From NCBI GenBank assembly GCA_016718655.1, contig JADKCV010000038.1, forward strand, positions 1-28,799: a stretch of DNA of 28,799 bases, read 5' to 3'. The position numbers and the translations under genes are program-made. Positions 16,075-25,010 of the stretch are shown here, piece after piece. Below the pieces are notes generated by a model, which was given only the letters and a program-made list of their open reading frames with translations, was not told the origin of the DNA and made no database searches. The first letter of the stretch is position 1; the number at the start of each line of letters is the position of its first letter. Origin of the DNA: Flavobacteriales bacterium. GTDB lineage: Bacteria; Bacteroidota; Bacteroidia; Flavobacteriales_F; PHOS-HE28.

Positions 16075-18856
16075 ATGCCGACCAACACACCACATGCTGG
16101 ACGCTTTGCGATTTTTGTCGCGGCGTGCCTGGTCTTGCTCTTGTGGCATCCAAGCAAGGCTGCCGTGGATATCGGGCTCTACCCGACCGCGGTTCCTGAC
16201 AGTTTCGAGTTGCGGGTGGCAACCGATGGCGAGGACCTCACGGCCATTCTGAGCAACATGTTGGTCACCTGTGCGCTGGGATGCCAGCGCAGGTGGCACC
16301 ATCACTGGGCAGGATGTGCGCAGCGACTGCGGCGCTTACGGATTCATGCCGAGTGGGCTGGGTGTGCGTATCGTGGGGCCCTATGCCTATTACACGTTCA
16401 TGGTCTTGAGCATCCGTCCACTGGAGGACGATTGCCCCATCACCAACACCTTGGAGCCCATCGGCGGCTTTCGCATCCGGGACCTGAGCGGATGCAGGCG
16501 GGTGGAGTTGGTGAACGACCCGCTCGCCACCGTGTCGAACACCTCCTACTACATCTCCATTGGTGGTGAGGACGTGACCGGCAATATCCTCACCGGGCCG
16601 TTGACCACCGGCATCTGCCCACCGTGTACGCCTGCGCAACTCGGCCCCGCAACAGCGCGCGAGATCAGCTATGGTGGTCCCATCGAGTTGCTTGGATCGG
16701 CCACGGGGACGGATGTTTGGCAGGTGTGGAGCCGGACCCCGCACATGTTCCCCTATTCCTATTCCCTACAGGATACGGTCCCGCCGATCCCAAGCAACCA
16801 GACCAGCGTGTACTTCGCGGTTTGGAACCACTGCAGTATGGACAGTGTCACGGTGCCGATCGAACGCATACCTGGCGATTGTTCAGGTCCGCCGGTCATC
16901 GCCAGTATGAGCAGCCAGTGGGGGTTCGCGTGCAACACGCTCGACCTGAACGCCGTGGTGAGCCCTTACGGGATCTGCACCTATCAGTGGACGGGGCCCG
17001 TTCCGATCAACGACACCACCCCCCATGTGACCTTGGCCGAGGGTATACCCGGCACGTACGCTTTCATTGCGGTGAATGATTGTGGGAGCGACACCATGCT
17101 GATCGAGGTGAGCCTGGACACGACGGGGTGTACATCTCCGGTCATTGACAGCCTGAGCTATACCCCGGGCTTATGCCCAGGCGTCGATGTGGAACTGATG
17201 GCGCATACGAGCACCACGGGCGATTGCCTCTATTTCGATTGGGGAGGACCAGGGTCCATCGCGCTAACGGACGGAGCACCCACCAGCTTGGTGAGCGATC
17301 TTCAGTCCTTGGGCCCCTATTGGGTGGTGCTATCCAATGCCTGCGGTTCCGATTCAGCGTCCGTTCTCCTGGCAGCGCACGAACCCTGCACACCGCCAGT
17401 GATCGATAGCCTGAGCAGCAACGCTCCGTTCTGTCCGGGGGATGCCTTGGTGCTTACGGCCCACACCAGTAGTACGGCTACCTGTTCGTTCTTTGATTGG
17501 GGTGGCCCGGGCCTGGTCAACTTTCCGGATGGGGCACCCGAATGCACGGTGTTCGGTGCACATTCCCAGGGGCCGTACCGCCTGATCCTATCCAACGCCT
17601 GTGGATCGGACACGGCGTTCATCATGATCCCCACACCACATCCGTGCATATCCCCCCATATCAGTGCGCTCACGGCGAACAGCACCACCCTGTGTAGTGG
17701 TGATACACTCCGGTTGATGGTGGAGCATCAAGGCTACCCGCTGTGTACCGATGTGGTCTGGACCCTTCCAGGGGGAAGCACCGTGCAAACGGAAGGCACG
17801 GAACTGGTGCTCCCGTATTTCGCCGACGGCATCTATCTGGTCACCGCATCCAACGCTTGTGGCATCCATTCGCAGAACATTACCATCACCTCCACGGACG
17901 CTCTAGAGGGATACATGTCCATCTGTACGGACGACCCACCGCAGCCGTTGGTTCCATACGGTGGCCAGTCTCCACCCCCGGGAGGTTCTTGGAGCCTGAA
18001 CGGGCAACCGGTCGACAGCGTTTTCGATCCGTCCACGGGGATCCCTGGCAGGTACGTCTATTTCCTCGACCCCAACACCACCTGCCCCTATCTCTGGCTG
18101 GACGTCTTGTTGTGGCCGATACTCCGGGCCGGCGTGGGTGACAGCATCGTGGTCTGCGCCACCGACCCGCCACTGGACCTGTTCACGGTCCTATCAGGCG
18201 ATCCCGATCCGGGAGGAGTGTGGCGCTATGGCTTCATTGGAGGGCTGCTGAACGGGATCTTCTATCCAGAGACACATCCGACAGCGACCTATCGCTATAC
18301 CCATCCCGTTTGCAGTGATACAACCGCCTATGTCCACGTCACCGTAGTGGATGTCGGCACGTGGTATGCGGATGCCGATGGGGACGGACTCGGCGATGCC
18401 TCCCAATCGGTGATGATCTGCCCGCGACCGGATGGATATGTCGCCAACGCAATGGATGCGTGTCCGACCGTTCCAGGGACGATCGGTTCGCCATGCGACG
18501 ATGGGCTGGCCTACACGCTGAACGACACCATCGATGGTACCTGCGCCTGTGTAGGGGAATTGATGACGGGCCTTACGTCACCGGACAGCGGCGGCGCTTC
18601 CTTCCGGATCTGGCCGAATCCGGTGGGTGCAGGTGAACGCACGCTACGCTTGGTCGGACTCCGCGGAGCGCGCAACGAGGTGGTGATCTTCGATGGGTTG
18701 GGTGCTGTAGTAGCGCTGTTCCCTGTCATCAGCAGCGACCCGACCGGCTCCGCGACCCTGCACTTGCCCGTTGCGCTTGCAGCGGGCGTGTACAGTGTGG
18801 ATGTCCGTTCCCCCGGGGATCGCCAACGCGCGAAACTGATCGTCGGCGCCCCCTAG
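16075..18856 (+). pseudogene. T9SS cargo protein, tandem copy 1, frameshifted
   Basis: The gene begins MPTNTPHAGRFAIFVAAC (signal peptide), and for 65 residues matches copy 2. At 16270 an extra T (ACCTGTGCG here, ACCGTGCG in copy 2) shifts the frame. From 16271 the correct frame runs uninterrupted to the stop at 18856. Corrected length is about 926 aa. Domains follow copy 2: a unique N-terminal domain, four Ig/PKD-like repeats of 82-86 residues, a thrombospondin type 3-like calcium segment (DADGDGLGDAS) and a type A sorting domain starting FRIWPNPVGAGE. The insertion is not in a homopolymer. Without correction the signal peptide is separated from the cargo, so the product would not be exported. 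Confidence 0.8.
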
Positions 18857-18975
18857 CTCAACCCCCTGATCACGCCGTTGAGGTCGATGTCCATGCCTTC
18901 GGCGGCGGGGACTTCGGGCAGGCCGGGCTTGCGCATGACCTCGCCGCAGATGGGGACCACGAAGCCGGCGCCGGC
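18857..18975 (-). repeat. fhs 3'-end remnant 2
   Basis: These 119 bp align without gaps to intact fhs 23254-23372 with about seven mismatches counted by eye. On the minus strand they encode AGAGFVVPICGE and continue to GVIRGLS then TAG. The CTAG at the boundary serves both as the plus-strand stop of the cargo gene (TAG 18854-18856) and as the minus-strand stop of the remnant. Homology ends at the palindrome GCCGGCGCCGGC, as in remnant 1. Confidence 0.92.
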
Positions 18976-19206
18976 ACGGTTGAGCACGTTGAGCGTTTCA
19001 GGCCGAAACGCGTCTCTCCGTGGCACCGGATGCTCATGATCGCTTGTGGGGTCCATGGTTCTCCCGAGCCACGTGGAAGCGTCCGTTCGGCTGAATTGCG
19101 CTGGACTCCGAACCTTCATCGGCCGATCCCACGGTGCGAAGCCACACCCACGAACCAAGCAAACGGAGCGACAAATGGCTATATTCGCTCAACCGATCAT
19201 CGATAA
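18976..19206 (+). promoter_or_regulatory. promoter region of the second tandem cargo gene
   Basis: No gene is supported here. TATATTCG at 19180-19187 is the presumed -7 box, 19 nt before the ATG at 19207, as in copy 1. Most differences from the copy 1 region lie upstream, near 19010-19090. Confidence 0.5.
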
Positions 19207-21975
19207 ATGCCGACCAACACACTACACGCTGGACGCTTTGCGATGCTTGTCGCTGCGTGCATACCCTTGCTCTTGTGGCATCCAAGCAAGGCTGCTGTGG
19301 ATATCGGGCTCTACCCGACCGCGGTTCCTGACAGTTTCGAGTTGCGGGTGGCGACCGATGGTGAGGACCTCACGGCCATTCTGGGCAACCTGGTGGTCAC
19401 CGTGCGTTGGGATGCCAGTGCAGGTGGTACCATCACCGGGCAGGATGTGCGCAGTGACTGTGGTGCTTATGCGTTCTACCCCAATGGATCAGGCGTGGTC
19501 ATTCAAGGGTCGTACGCGTACTACACATTCTTGATCCTTAGCATCCGACCGTTGGAGGATGAATGCCCGATCACCAACACCTTGGAACCCATCGGCGGCT
19601 TTCGCATCCAGGGCCTGAGCGGGTGCCGTAGGGTGGAGTTGGTGAACGATCCGCTCGTCACCGTGACCAATTCCTCCTATTTTATCTCTGTTGGAGGTGC
19701 GAACGAGACCGGGAACGTCCTCACCGGACCATTGACCAGCGGTTCGTGCCCCCCGTGTGTGCCTCCCGTTCTTGGCCCCGCCATCGCCCGCGAACTCTAC
19801 TACAATGGTCCGATCGAGTTGTTCGCCTTCGCTACCGGAACGGATGTTGCGCAGTTGTGGAGCCGGACCCCGAACTATCAAGTTTACTCCTATTCCTTAC
19901 AGGATACAGTGCCGCCCATTCCCATCGCTCAAACCACCGTGTACTTCGCGGTATGGAACCACTGCGGAATGGACGGCGTCACGGTCCCTATCGAGCGGGT
20001 GACCGAGACCTGCTCCGGGCCGCCCTTCATAGAAAGCGTGAACAGCCAATGGGGGTTCGCCTGCAGCACGCTCGACCTCCACGCCATGGTTACGCCGAAC
20101 GGCATCTGCACCTATCAATGGACGGGTCCTGTTGAGATCACTGCCTCCACCCCTTCTGTGACCCTGGTCGACGGCATCCCCGGAACCTATGGGTTCATAG
20201 CGGTGAACGATTGTGGGAGCGATACGTTCATGATCGAGGTGAGTTTGGACACCACGGGTTGCATACCGCCGGTGATCGACAGCTTGAGCTACACTCCCGC
20301 GTTCTGCGCCGGCGAGCCAGTGATCCTTACCGCTCATTCGAGCAGTACGGGGGCATGTCTGTACTATGATTGGGGTGGACCTGAGGCGATCCTCGTTCCG
20401 GATGGTGCACCCACGAGCACGGTGACCGGGGTTCAATCCTCAGGCCCGTATTGGCTGATCCTATCCAATTCATGTGGTACCGATTCGGCAACCGTTCTCC
20501 TTGAATCGCTCGACCCGTGCACACCGCCGGTGATCGACAGCCTGAGCAGCAACGCACCGTTCTGCGCCGGCGAGGCATTGGTACTGACGGCCCATACCAG
20601 CAGTGCGGACGCTTGCCCGATCTATGATTGGGGTGGGCCCGGGTTGGTCAACTATCCGGATGGGGCACCCGAATGCACGGTGTTCAGCGCAACTTCCTTG
20701 GGGCCTTATCAACTGATCCTGTCCAACGCCTGTGGTTCCGATACGGCGCAACTGATGATCACGGCACCCTATCCATGCATATCCCCGCTGATCGATACGC
20801 TCACCGCGAATAGTACCATCCTCTGTAGTGGTGATACGCTCCGGTTGATGGTGGAACACCAAGGCTACCCGCTGTGTACCGATGTGGTCTGGACCCTTCC
20901 AGGCGGCGGCACCGTGCAAACGGAGGGAACGACCTTGGTTCGCTCACCTTTCGAAGTGGGTACCTACTCGGTCACCGTCTACAACGCTTGTGGTATTTCC
21001 ACTCGGACCATTTCGATCGCAACGACCAGTACCATAGCGACCAACAAGAACGTATGCACGGGTGATACACCCGCACCATTGTCACCGTTCGTTCCCCCGG
21101 GAGGTTCATGGAGCCTGAACGGGCAACCGGTCGACAGCATTTTCGATCCGGCGACGGGGATCCCTGGCACGTACTTCTATCACCTCGATACCACCAGCAC
21201 CTGTGCCTATCTCTCGGTGAACATCTTGTTGTGGCCGACTCTCCGGGCCGGCGTGGGTGACAGCATCGTGGTCTGCACCACCGACCCGCCGTTGGACCTG
21301 TTCACGGTCCTTACAGGCGATCCCGATCCGGGTGGCACCTGGCGCTACGGGTTCATCGGAGGGCTGTTGGATGGGATCTTCTACCCCGGGTCGCTTCCAG
21401 CAACGACCTACCGCTATTCCCATCTCATCTGTAGCGACACCACCGCCTATGTGCATATCACGGCGGAGGTTGCCAGCTCGTGGTATCCGGATACCGACGG
21501 GGACGGACTCGGCGATGCCTCCGAGGTGGTGATGGGGTGCCTTCAGCCGGATGGTTTTGTGACCGACTCCACGGACCAGTGCCCGAACACACCGGGTACG
21601 ATCGGATCCCCGTGCGATGATGGGCTGTCCTACACGCACAACGATTCCATCGATGGCACCTGCACCTGTGTAGGGGAATTGATGACGGGCCTAACGTCAC
21701 CGGACCGGGGCAGCGCTTCGCTCCGCATTTGGCCGAATCCGGTGGGTGCAGGTGAACACACACTACGCTTGGTCGGACTCCGCGGAGCGCGCAACGAGGT
21801 GGTGATCTTCGATGGGTTGGGGGCGGTTGTAGCCTTGTTCCCTGCCATAAGCAGCGACCCGACCGGATCCGCGACCCTGCACTTGCCCAATGCGCTTGCA
21901 GCGGGCGTGTACAGCGTGGATGTCCGATCCCCCGGGGATCGCCAACGCGCGAAACTGATCGTCGGGGCCCCCTAG
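19207..21975 (+). CDS. T9SS cargo protein with Ig-like repeats, tandem copy 2
   Basis: An intact protein of 922 aa, expected to be exported by T9SS to the surface or medium. Residues 1-30 form the signal peptide. Residues 31-268 are a unique beta-rich domain. Four Ig/PKD-like repeats follow at about 270-351, 352-437, 438-523 and 524-606, each with PPVIDSL-like openings, Y-DWGGP cores and LSNACGSDT endings. A domain of about 150 residues precedes the calcium-binding segment DTDGDGLGDAS near 770. After this comes a Cys-rich DDGLSYTHNDSIDGTCTCVG motif. A type A sorting domain (LRIWPNPVGAGE ... YSVDVRSPGD) closes the protein. No catalytic domain is recognised; adhesion is the likeliest role. The gene is the functional partner of the frameshifted copy 1. 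Confidence 0.88.
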   Translation: MPTNTLHAGRFAMLVAACIPLLLWHPSKAAVDIGLYPTAVPDSFELRVATDGEDLTAILGNLVVTVRWDASAGGTITGQDVRSDCGAYAFYPNGSGVVIQGSYAYYTFLILSIRPLEDECPITNTLEPIGGFRIQGLSGCRRVELVNDPLVTVTNSSYFISVGGANETGNVLTGPLTSGSCPPCVPPVLGPAIARELYYNGPIELFAFATGTDVAQLWSRTPNYQVYSYSLQDTVPPIPIAQTTVYFAVWNHCGMDGVTVPIERVTETCSGPPFIESVNSQWGFACSTLDLHAMVTPNGICTYQWTGPVEITASTPSVTLVDGIPGTYGFIAVNDCGSDTFMIEVSLDTTGCIPPVIDSLSYTPAFCAGEPVILTAHSSSTGACLYYDWGGPEAILVPDGAPTSTVTGVQSSGPYWLILSNSCGTDSATVLLESLDPCTPPVIDSLSSNAPFCAGEALVLTAHTSSADACPIYDWGGPGLVNYPDGAPECTVFSATSLGPYQLILSNACGSDTAQLMITAPYPCISPLIDTLTANSTILCSGDTLRLMVEHQGYPLCTDVVWTLPGGGTVQTEGTTLVRSPFEVGTYSVTVYNACGISTRTISIATTSTIATNKNVCTGDTPAPLSPFVPPGGSWSLNGQPVDSIFDPATGIPGTYFYHLDTTSTCAYLSVNILLWPTLRAGVGDSIVVCTTDPPLDLFTVLTGDPDPGGTWRYGFIGGLLDGIFYPGSLPATTYRYSHLICSDTTAYVHITAEVASSWYPDTDGDGLGDASEVVMGCLQPDGFVTDSTDQCPNTPGTIGSPCDDGLSYTHNDSIDGTCTCVGELMTGLTSPDRGSASLRIWPNPVGAGEHTLRLVGLRGARNEVVIFDGLGAVVALFPAISSDPTGSATLHLPNALAAGVYSVDVRSPGDRQRAKLIVGAP

Positions 21976-22056
21976 CTCAACCCGCTGATCACGCCATTGA
22001 GGTCGATGTCCATGCCTTCGGCGGCGGGGACTTCGGGCAGGCCGGGCATGCGCATG
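21976..22056 (-). repeat. fhs 3'-end remnant 3
   Basis: These 81 bp are nearly identical to the terminal 81 bp of fhs and are joined directly to the stop codon of cargo copy 2 through the same CTAG. Homology ends at GCGCATG, earlier than in remnants 1 and 2. The following 49 bp to the M48 gene start are unrelated to fhs. Confidence 0.9.
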
Positions 22057-22105
22057 GATCCCGTTAATGTGCAACTTGCCGGAGTACTGAAGACCTCTTC
22101 ATTCA

Positions 22106-23266
22106 ATGTTCCTTCTATTCATTGCACTCCATGCGGTGATCGCATATGGCCTCGTTTGGCTGGCGGACACCATTAGCGCTGTGCCATTCGATCGTTCATT
22201 GGATGCTCATTGGACCGAGAAGGCCCGGATGCTCTGGCCGGTGCGTATCGCCAACAGTGCAAATGTGCTCGTCGTTCCCCTGCTGCTGCACGCGCTACAC
22301 TGGCACCTCGCTCCCTCGAGCATTTTGGCGTGGCCGCTATACGATCTCGCTGCGTTCGTGGGGGCATGGTACGCGGGATACCCGCTTGCGCGCAAGGTGT
22401 ACCCCTCGGTGGATCATAATGCATGGCTTCTGGCGGCCTGGCCATCATTGATCACCATTCTTCTCTCTTCTGGTCTTCCTGTTTTCGCCGGTCTAGCCAT
22501 GCCTCCAGCAATATCCCCCTTGTTCTGGCTTCTCACCCTTTCCTACCTCGGGCTTCACATCGCGAACCTCTATGGATCGGTGCGGTGGTTGTTACGCAGG
22601 ACAGGTCAGTTGCATCCGGCATCAATGCGCTTGCAGCAGCTTATTGACAAAGCCATCAAAGAGCAGAATGTGCCCATTCCACGGTGTTGGGAACTGGAGA
22701 CCTTGGACGCCCAGGCCTATGCACTACCGATCACGAAAGAGCTCATGTTCACTCGTCCTTTGCTCGCGAGCTGTACGGATGCCGAACTGTCCTCCATCGT
22801 ACAACACGAACTGGCGCACCTGAACGAACCGTGTTTTGCCAAGGCCACCCGCTTGATCGCTTCACTGGTTTATGCGCCATTGGTGTTCATCACACCACTG
22901 ATGGCGTGGCTTGGCTTCTCTGGCTTCATACTAGCCATTGCCCTGTTCTACCTCCTTCACCATTTGCGGGCCATGGTCGGGCAGCGCATGGAGGTCAGGG
23001 CCGACGCCCATGCAGTAACGAACCAATCGGTGGATGGTACATACGCTCGCGCGTTGCTTATCATTCATCGGCACAATCTCATCCCGGCGGTGATGGGCGG
23101 CTCAAACCGCACACACCCTCACCTGTACGACCGCATGCAGGCTGCAGGGATCCATCCCGAATTCGAGCGACCCACGGCAGCTGCATCGTTCAGCACACCC
23201 GGAAGGATCTACAGCATCGCCTTGGGCATACTGTTCGCGATCGCGTGGATCAGCTCAACCCGCTGA
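22106..23266 (+). CDS. M48 family membrane metalloprotease
   Basis: A protein of 386 aa. The zinc motif HELAH is at residues 234-238 (QHELAHLNEP), with a downstream third-ligand candidate in RMEVRADAHA. It has four or so N-terminal membrane helices (MFLLFIALHAVIAYGLVWLA, ANVLVVPLLLHALHW and others) and more helices after the active site, as in HtpX/Ste24-type M48 proteases that act at the inner membrane. The region between (AIKEQNVPIPRCWELETLDAQ...) is the usual M48 pro-domain-like stretch. The last five codons, read as S-S-T-R-stop, come from the terminal 17 bp of fhs on the other strand, so the gene ends inside fhs. GC content is somewhat lower than its neighbours, suggesting later arrival. 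Confidence 0.88.
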   Translation: MFLLFIALHAVIAYGLVWLADTISAVPFDRSLDAHWTEKARMLWPVRIANSANVLVVPLLLHALHWHLAPSSILAWPLYDLAAFVGAWYAGYPLARKVYPSVDHNAWLLAAWPSLITILLSSGLPVFAGLAMPPAISPLFWLLTLSYLGLHIANLYGSVRWLLRRTGQLHPASMRLQQLIDKAIKEQNVPIPRCWELETLDAQAYALPITKELMFTRPLLASCTDAELSSIVQHELAHLNEPCFAKATRLIASLVYAPLVFITPLMAWLGFSGFILAIALFYLLHHLRAMVGQRMEVRADAHAVTNQSVDGTYARALLIIHRHNLIPAVMGGSNRTHPHLYDRMQAAGIHPEFERPTAAASFSTPGRIYSIALGILFAIAWISSTR

Positions 23267-24926
23267 TCACGCCGTTGAGGTCGATGTCCATGCCTTCGGC
23301 GGCGGGGACTTCGGGCAGGCCGGGCATACGCATGATCTCGCCGCAAATGGGCACTACGAAGCCGGCGCCGGCGCTGATCTCGATGTCGCGGACGGTGATG
23401 CGGAAGCCGGTGGGCGCAGCACGCAGGGCCTTGTCGTCGCTGAAGCTGTACTGCGTCTTGGCCATGCAGATGGGCACGTTGTTCAAGCCCAGCTTGTCGA
23501 TGCGGCGCAGGGCGGTCTCGGCGTCGGCGCTGTAGTCCACACCGTCGGCGCGGTAGATCTCGCGGGCGATGGTGGCGATCTTCTCCTTGATGGACAGGTC
23601 GAGGGCGTAGAGCGGTTTGAAGTTGCTCTTGCCGGCCTCGGCCACGCGCACCACGGCCTGGGCCAGGTCCGTCATGCCGGCACCGCCTTTGGCGAAGCCT
23701 TGGGCGAGGACCGCTTCGGCACCGCGCTCGGCACAGTAGGCCTTGATCATGGCGATCTCCTCCTCGGTGTCCGTGGGGAACTGGTTGATGGCCACCACGG
23801 CCTGCACGCCGAACTTGGCGATGTTCTCGATGTGGCGGCCCAGGTTGGCGAGGCCCGCCTTGATGCGGTCGGGCGCAGCGGTGTTCACGTCCTTCACATC
23901 GGCACCGCCGTGGTAGCGCAGGGCGCGCACCGTGGCCACGATGACGGCGGCGCTCGGCTTCAGGCCTGCTGCGCGGCACTTGATGTCGAAGAACTTCTCG
24001 GCGCCCAGGTCGGCGCCGAAGCCCGCTTCGGTCACCACATAGTCGCCGAGGCTGAGGCCCATCTTGGTGGCGAGCACACTGTTCACGCCCTGGGCGATGT
24101 TGGCGAAGGGTCCGCCGTGCAGGATGGCGGGGTTGTTCTCCAGGGTCTGCACCAGGTTGGGCATGATGGCCTGCTTCAGCAACAGGGCCATGGCGCCTTG
24201 TGCGTTGAGCTCGCGGGCGTACACCGGTGTGCGGTCCCAGCGCTGGCCCACGTAGATGTCGCCGAGGCGCTTCTTCAGGTCCTCGAAGCTGGTGGCGAGG
24301 CAGAGGATGGCCATGACCTCGCTGGCCGGGGTGATGTTGAAGCCGTCCTGACGTGGGATGCCGTTGCCGGTGCCGCCGAGGCCGATGGTGATGTCGCGCA
24401 GGGCGCGGTCGTTCATGTCCATCACGCGTTTCCAGCCGATGGTGCGCGGGTCGATGTTGAGGGTGCGCTTGCGGTTCTGGAGGTTGTTGTCGATGAGCGC
24501 GGCGAGGAGGTTGTTGGCCTTCTCGATGGCGCTGAAGTCGCCGGTGAAGTGGAGGTTGATATCCTCCATGGGCACCACCTGCGCATAACCGCCACCGGCC
24601 GCGCCACCCTTCATACCGAAGACGGGTCCGAGCGATGGTTCGCGCAACACCACGATGCTCTTCTTGCCGATCTTGTTGAGCCCTTCGTTGAGGCCGATGC
24701 TGGTGGTGGTCTTGCCTTCGCCGGCGGGTGTGGGGCTCAGCGCGGTGACCAGGATCAGTTTGCTCTTGGCCGCCTTCGCGTCATCGATGAGGTTGAGGGG
24801 CAGCTTGGCCTTGGTGCGGCCATAGGGTTCGATGAGGTCCGGATCGATACCCAAGGAGCGGGCGATATCGGCGATGGGCTTCATCTGCGCTTTCTGCGCG
24901 ATCTCGAGGTCGGAAGGGAAGGACAT
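23250..24926 (-). CDS. fhs: formate-tetrahydrofolate ligase
   Basis: A protein of 558 aa, the normal length. It makes 10-formyl-tetrahydrofolate from formate, THF and ATP in one-carbon metabolism. The nucleotide-binding loop TPAGEGKTTT is at residues 66-75. Further family features are VVLREPSLGPVFGMKGGAAGGGYAQ-type residues around 95-118, the HFTGDFSAI segment and the C-terminal GAGFVVPICGEIMRMPGLP. The start MSFPSDLEIAQKA is standard. It is 84 nt downstream of aroA on the same strand. Its last 80-120 bp is the sequence repeated at three other places in the window, and its stop overlaps the converging M48 gene by 17 bp. Confidence 0.97.
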   Translation of the reverse strand: MSFPSDLEIAQKAQMKPIADIARSLGIDPDLIEPYGRTKAKLPLNLIDDAKAAKSKLILVTALSPTPAGEGKTTTSIGLNEGLNKIGKKSIVVLREPSLGPVFGMKGGAAGGGYAQVVPMEDINLHFTGDFSAIEKANNLLAALIDNNLQNRKRTLNIDPRTIGWKRVMDMNDRALRDITIGLGGTGNGIPRQDGFNITPASEVMAILCLATSFEDLKKRLGDIYVGQRWDRTPVYARELNAQGAMALLLKQAIMPNLVQTLENNPAILHGGPFANIAQGVNSVLATKMGLSLGDYVVTEAGFGADLGAEKFFDIKCRAAGLKPSAAVIVATVRALRYHGGADVKDVNTAAPDRIKAGLANLGRHIENIAKFGVQAVVAINQFPTDTEEEIAMIKAYCAERGAEAVLAQGFAKGGAGMTDLAQAVVRVAEAGKSNFKPLYALDLSIKEKIATIAREIYRADGVDYSADAETALRRIDKLGLNNVPICMAKTQYSFSDDKALRAAPTGFRITVRDIEISAGAGFVVPICGEIMRMPGLPEVPAAEGMDIDLNGVISGLS

Positions 24927-25010
24927 GGGTGCTGCGTTGAACGTGCGAGGACGACCACCCGGAAAAGTCCAGTGGTCACCGCCGACGAAGGGCGAAGATC
25001 GTGAACGGGA

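Larger units (their letters stand above)
15704..18856 (+). repeat. tandem duplication, unit 1
   Basis: This unit consists of an fhs 3' remnant, about 230 bp of promoter region and a T9SS cargo gene. It is repeated immediately downstream as unit 2 (18857-21975) in the same order and orientation. The similarity covers the intergenic part (for example the shared stretch TGGACTCCGAACCTTCATCG) as well as the gene. It is strongest at both gene ends and weaker in the middle. Confidence 0.85.
18857..21975 (+). repeat. tandem duplication, unit 2
   Basis: This is the second copy of the remnant-promoter-cargo gene unit, about 3.1 kb long. It starts on the base after the stop codon of copy 1 and ends on the last base of the stop codon of copy 2, where another fhs remnant begins. 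Confidence 0.85.

Noticed and set aside
18853..19158. 101-codon minus-strand gene at an fhs remnant
   Set aside because: Only the last 40 codons match fhs; the upstream part is antisense to the duplicated promoter region, so it is a fragment, not a gene.
15644..23249. integrase or transposase driving the cassette array
   Set aside because: I looked in both strands for tyrosine or serine recombinase and transposase motifs and found none in this region.
23700..25004. 434-codon plus-strand open frame antisense to fhs
   Set aside because: Composition is a mirror of fhs codon bias (Val/Gly/Ala/Glu rich) and there is no domain or start signal.
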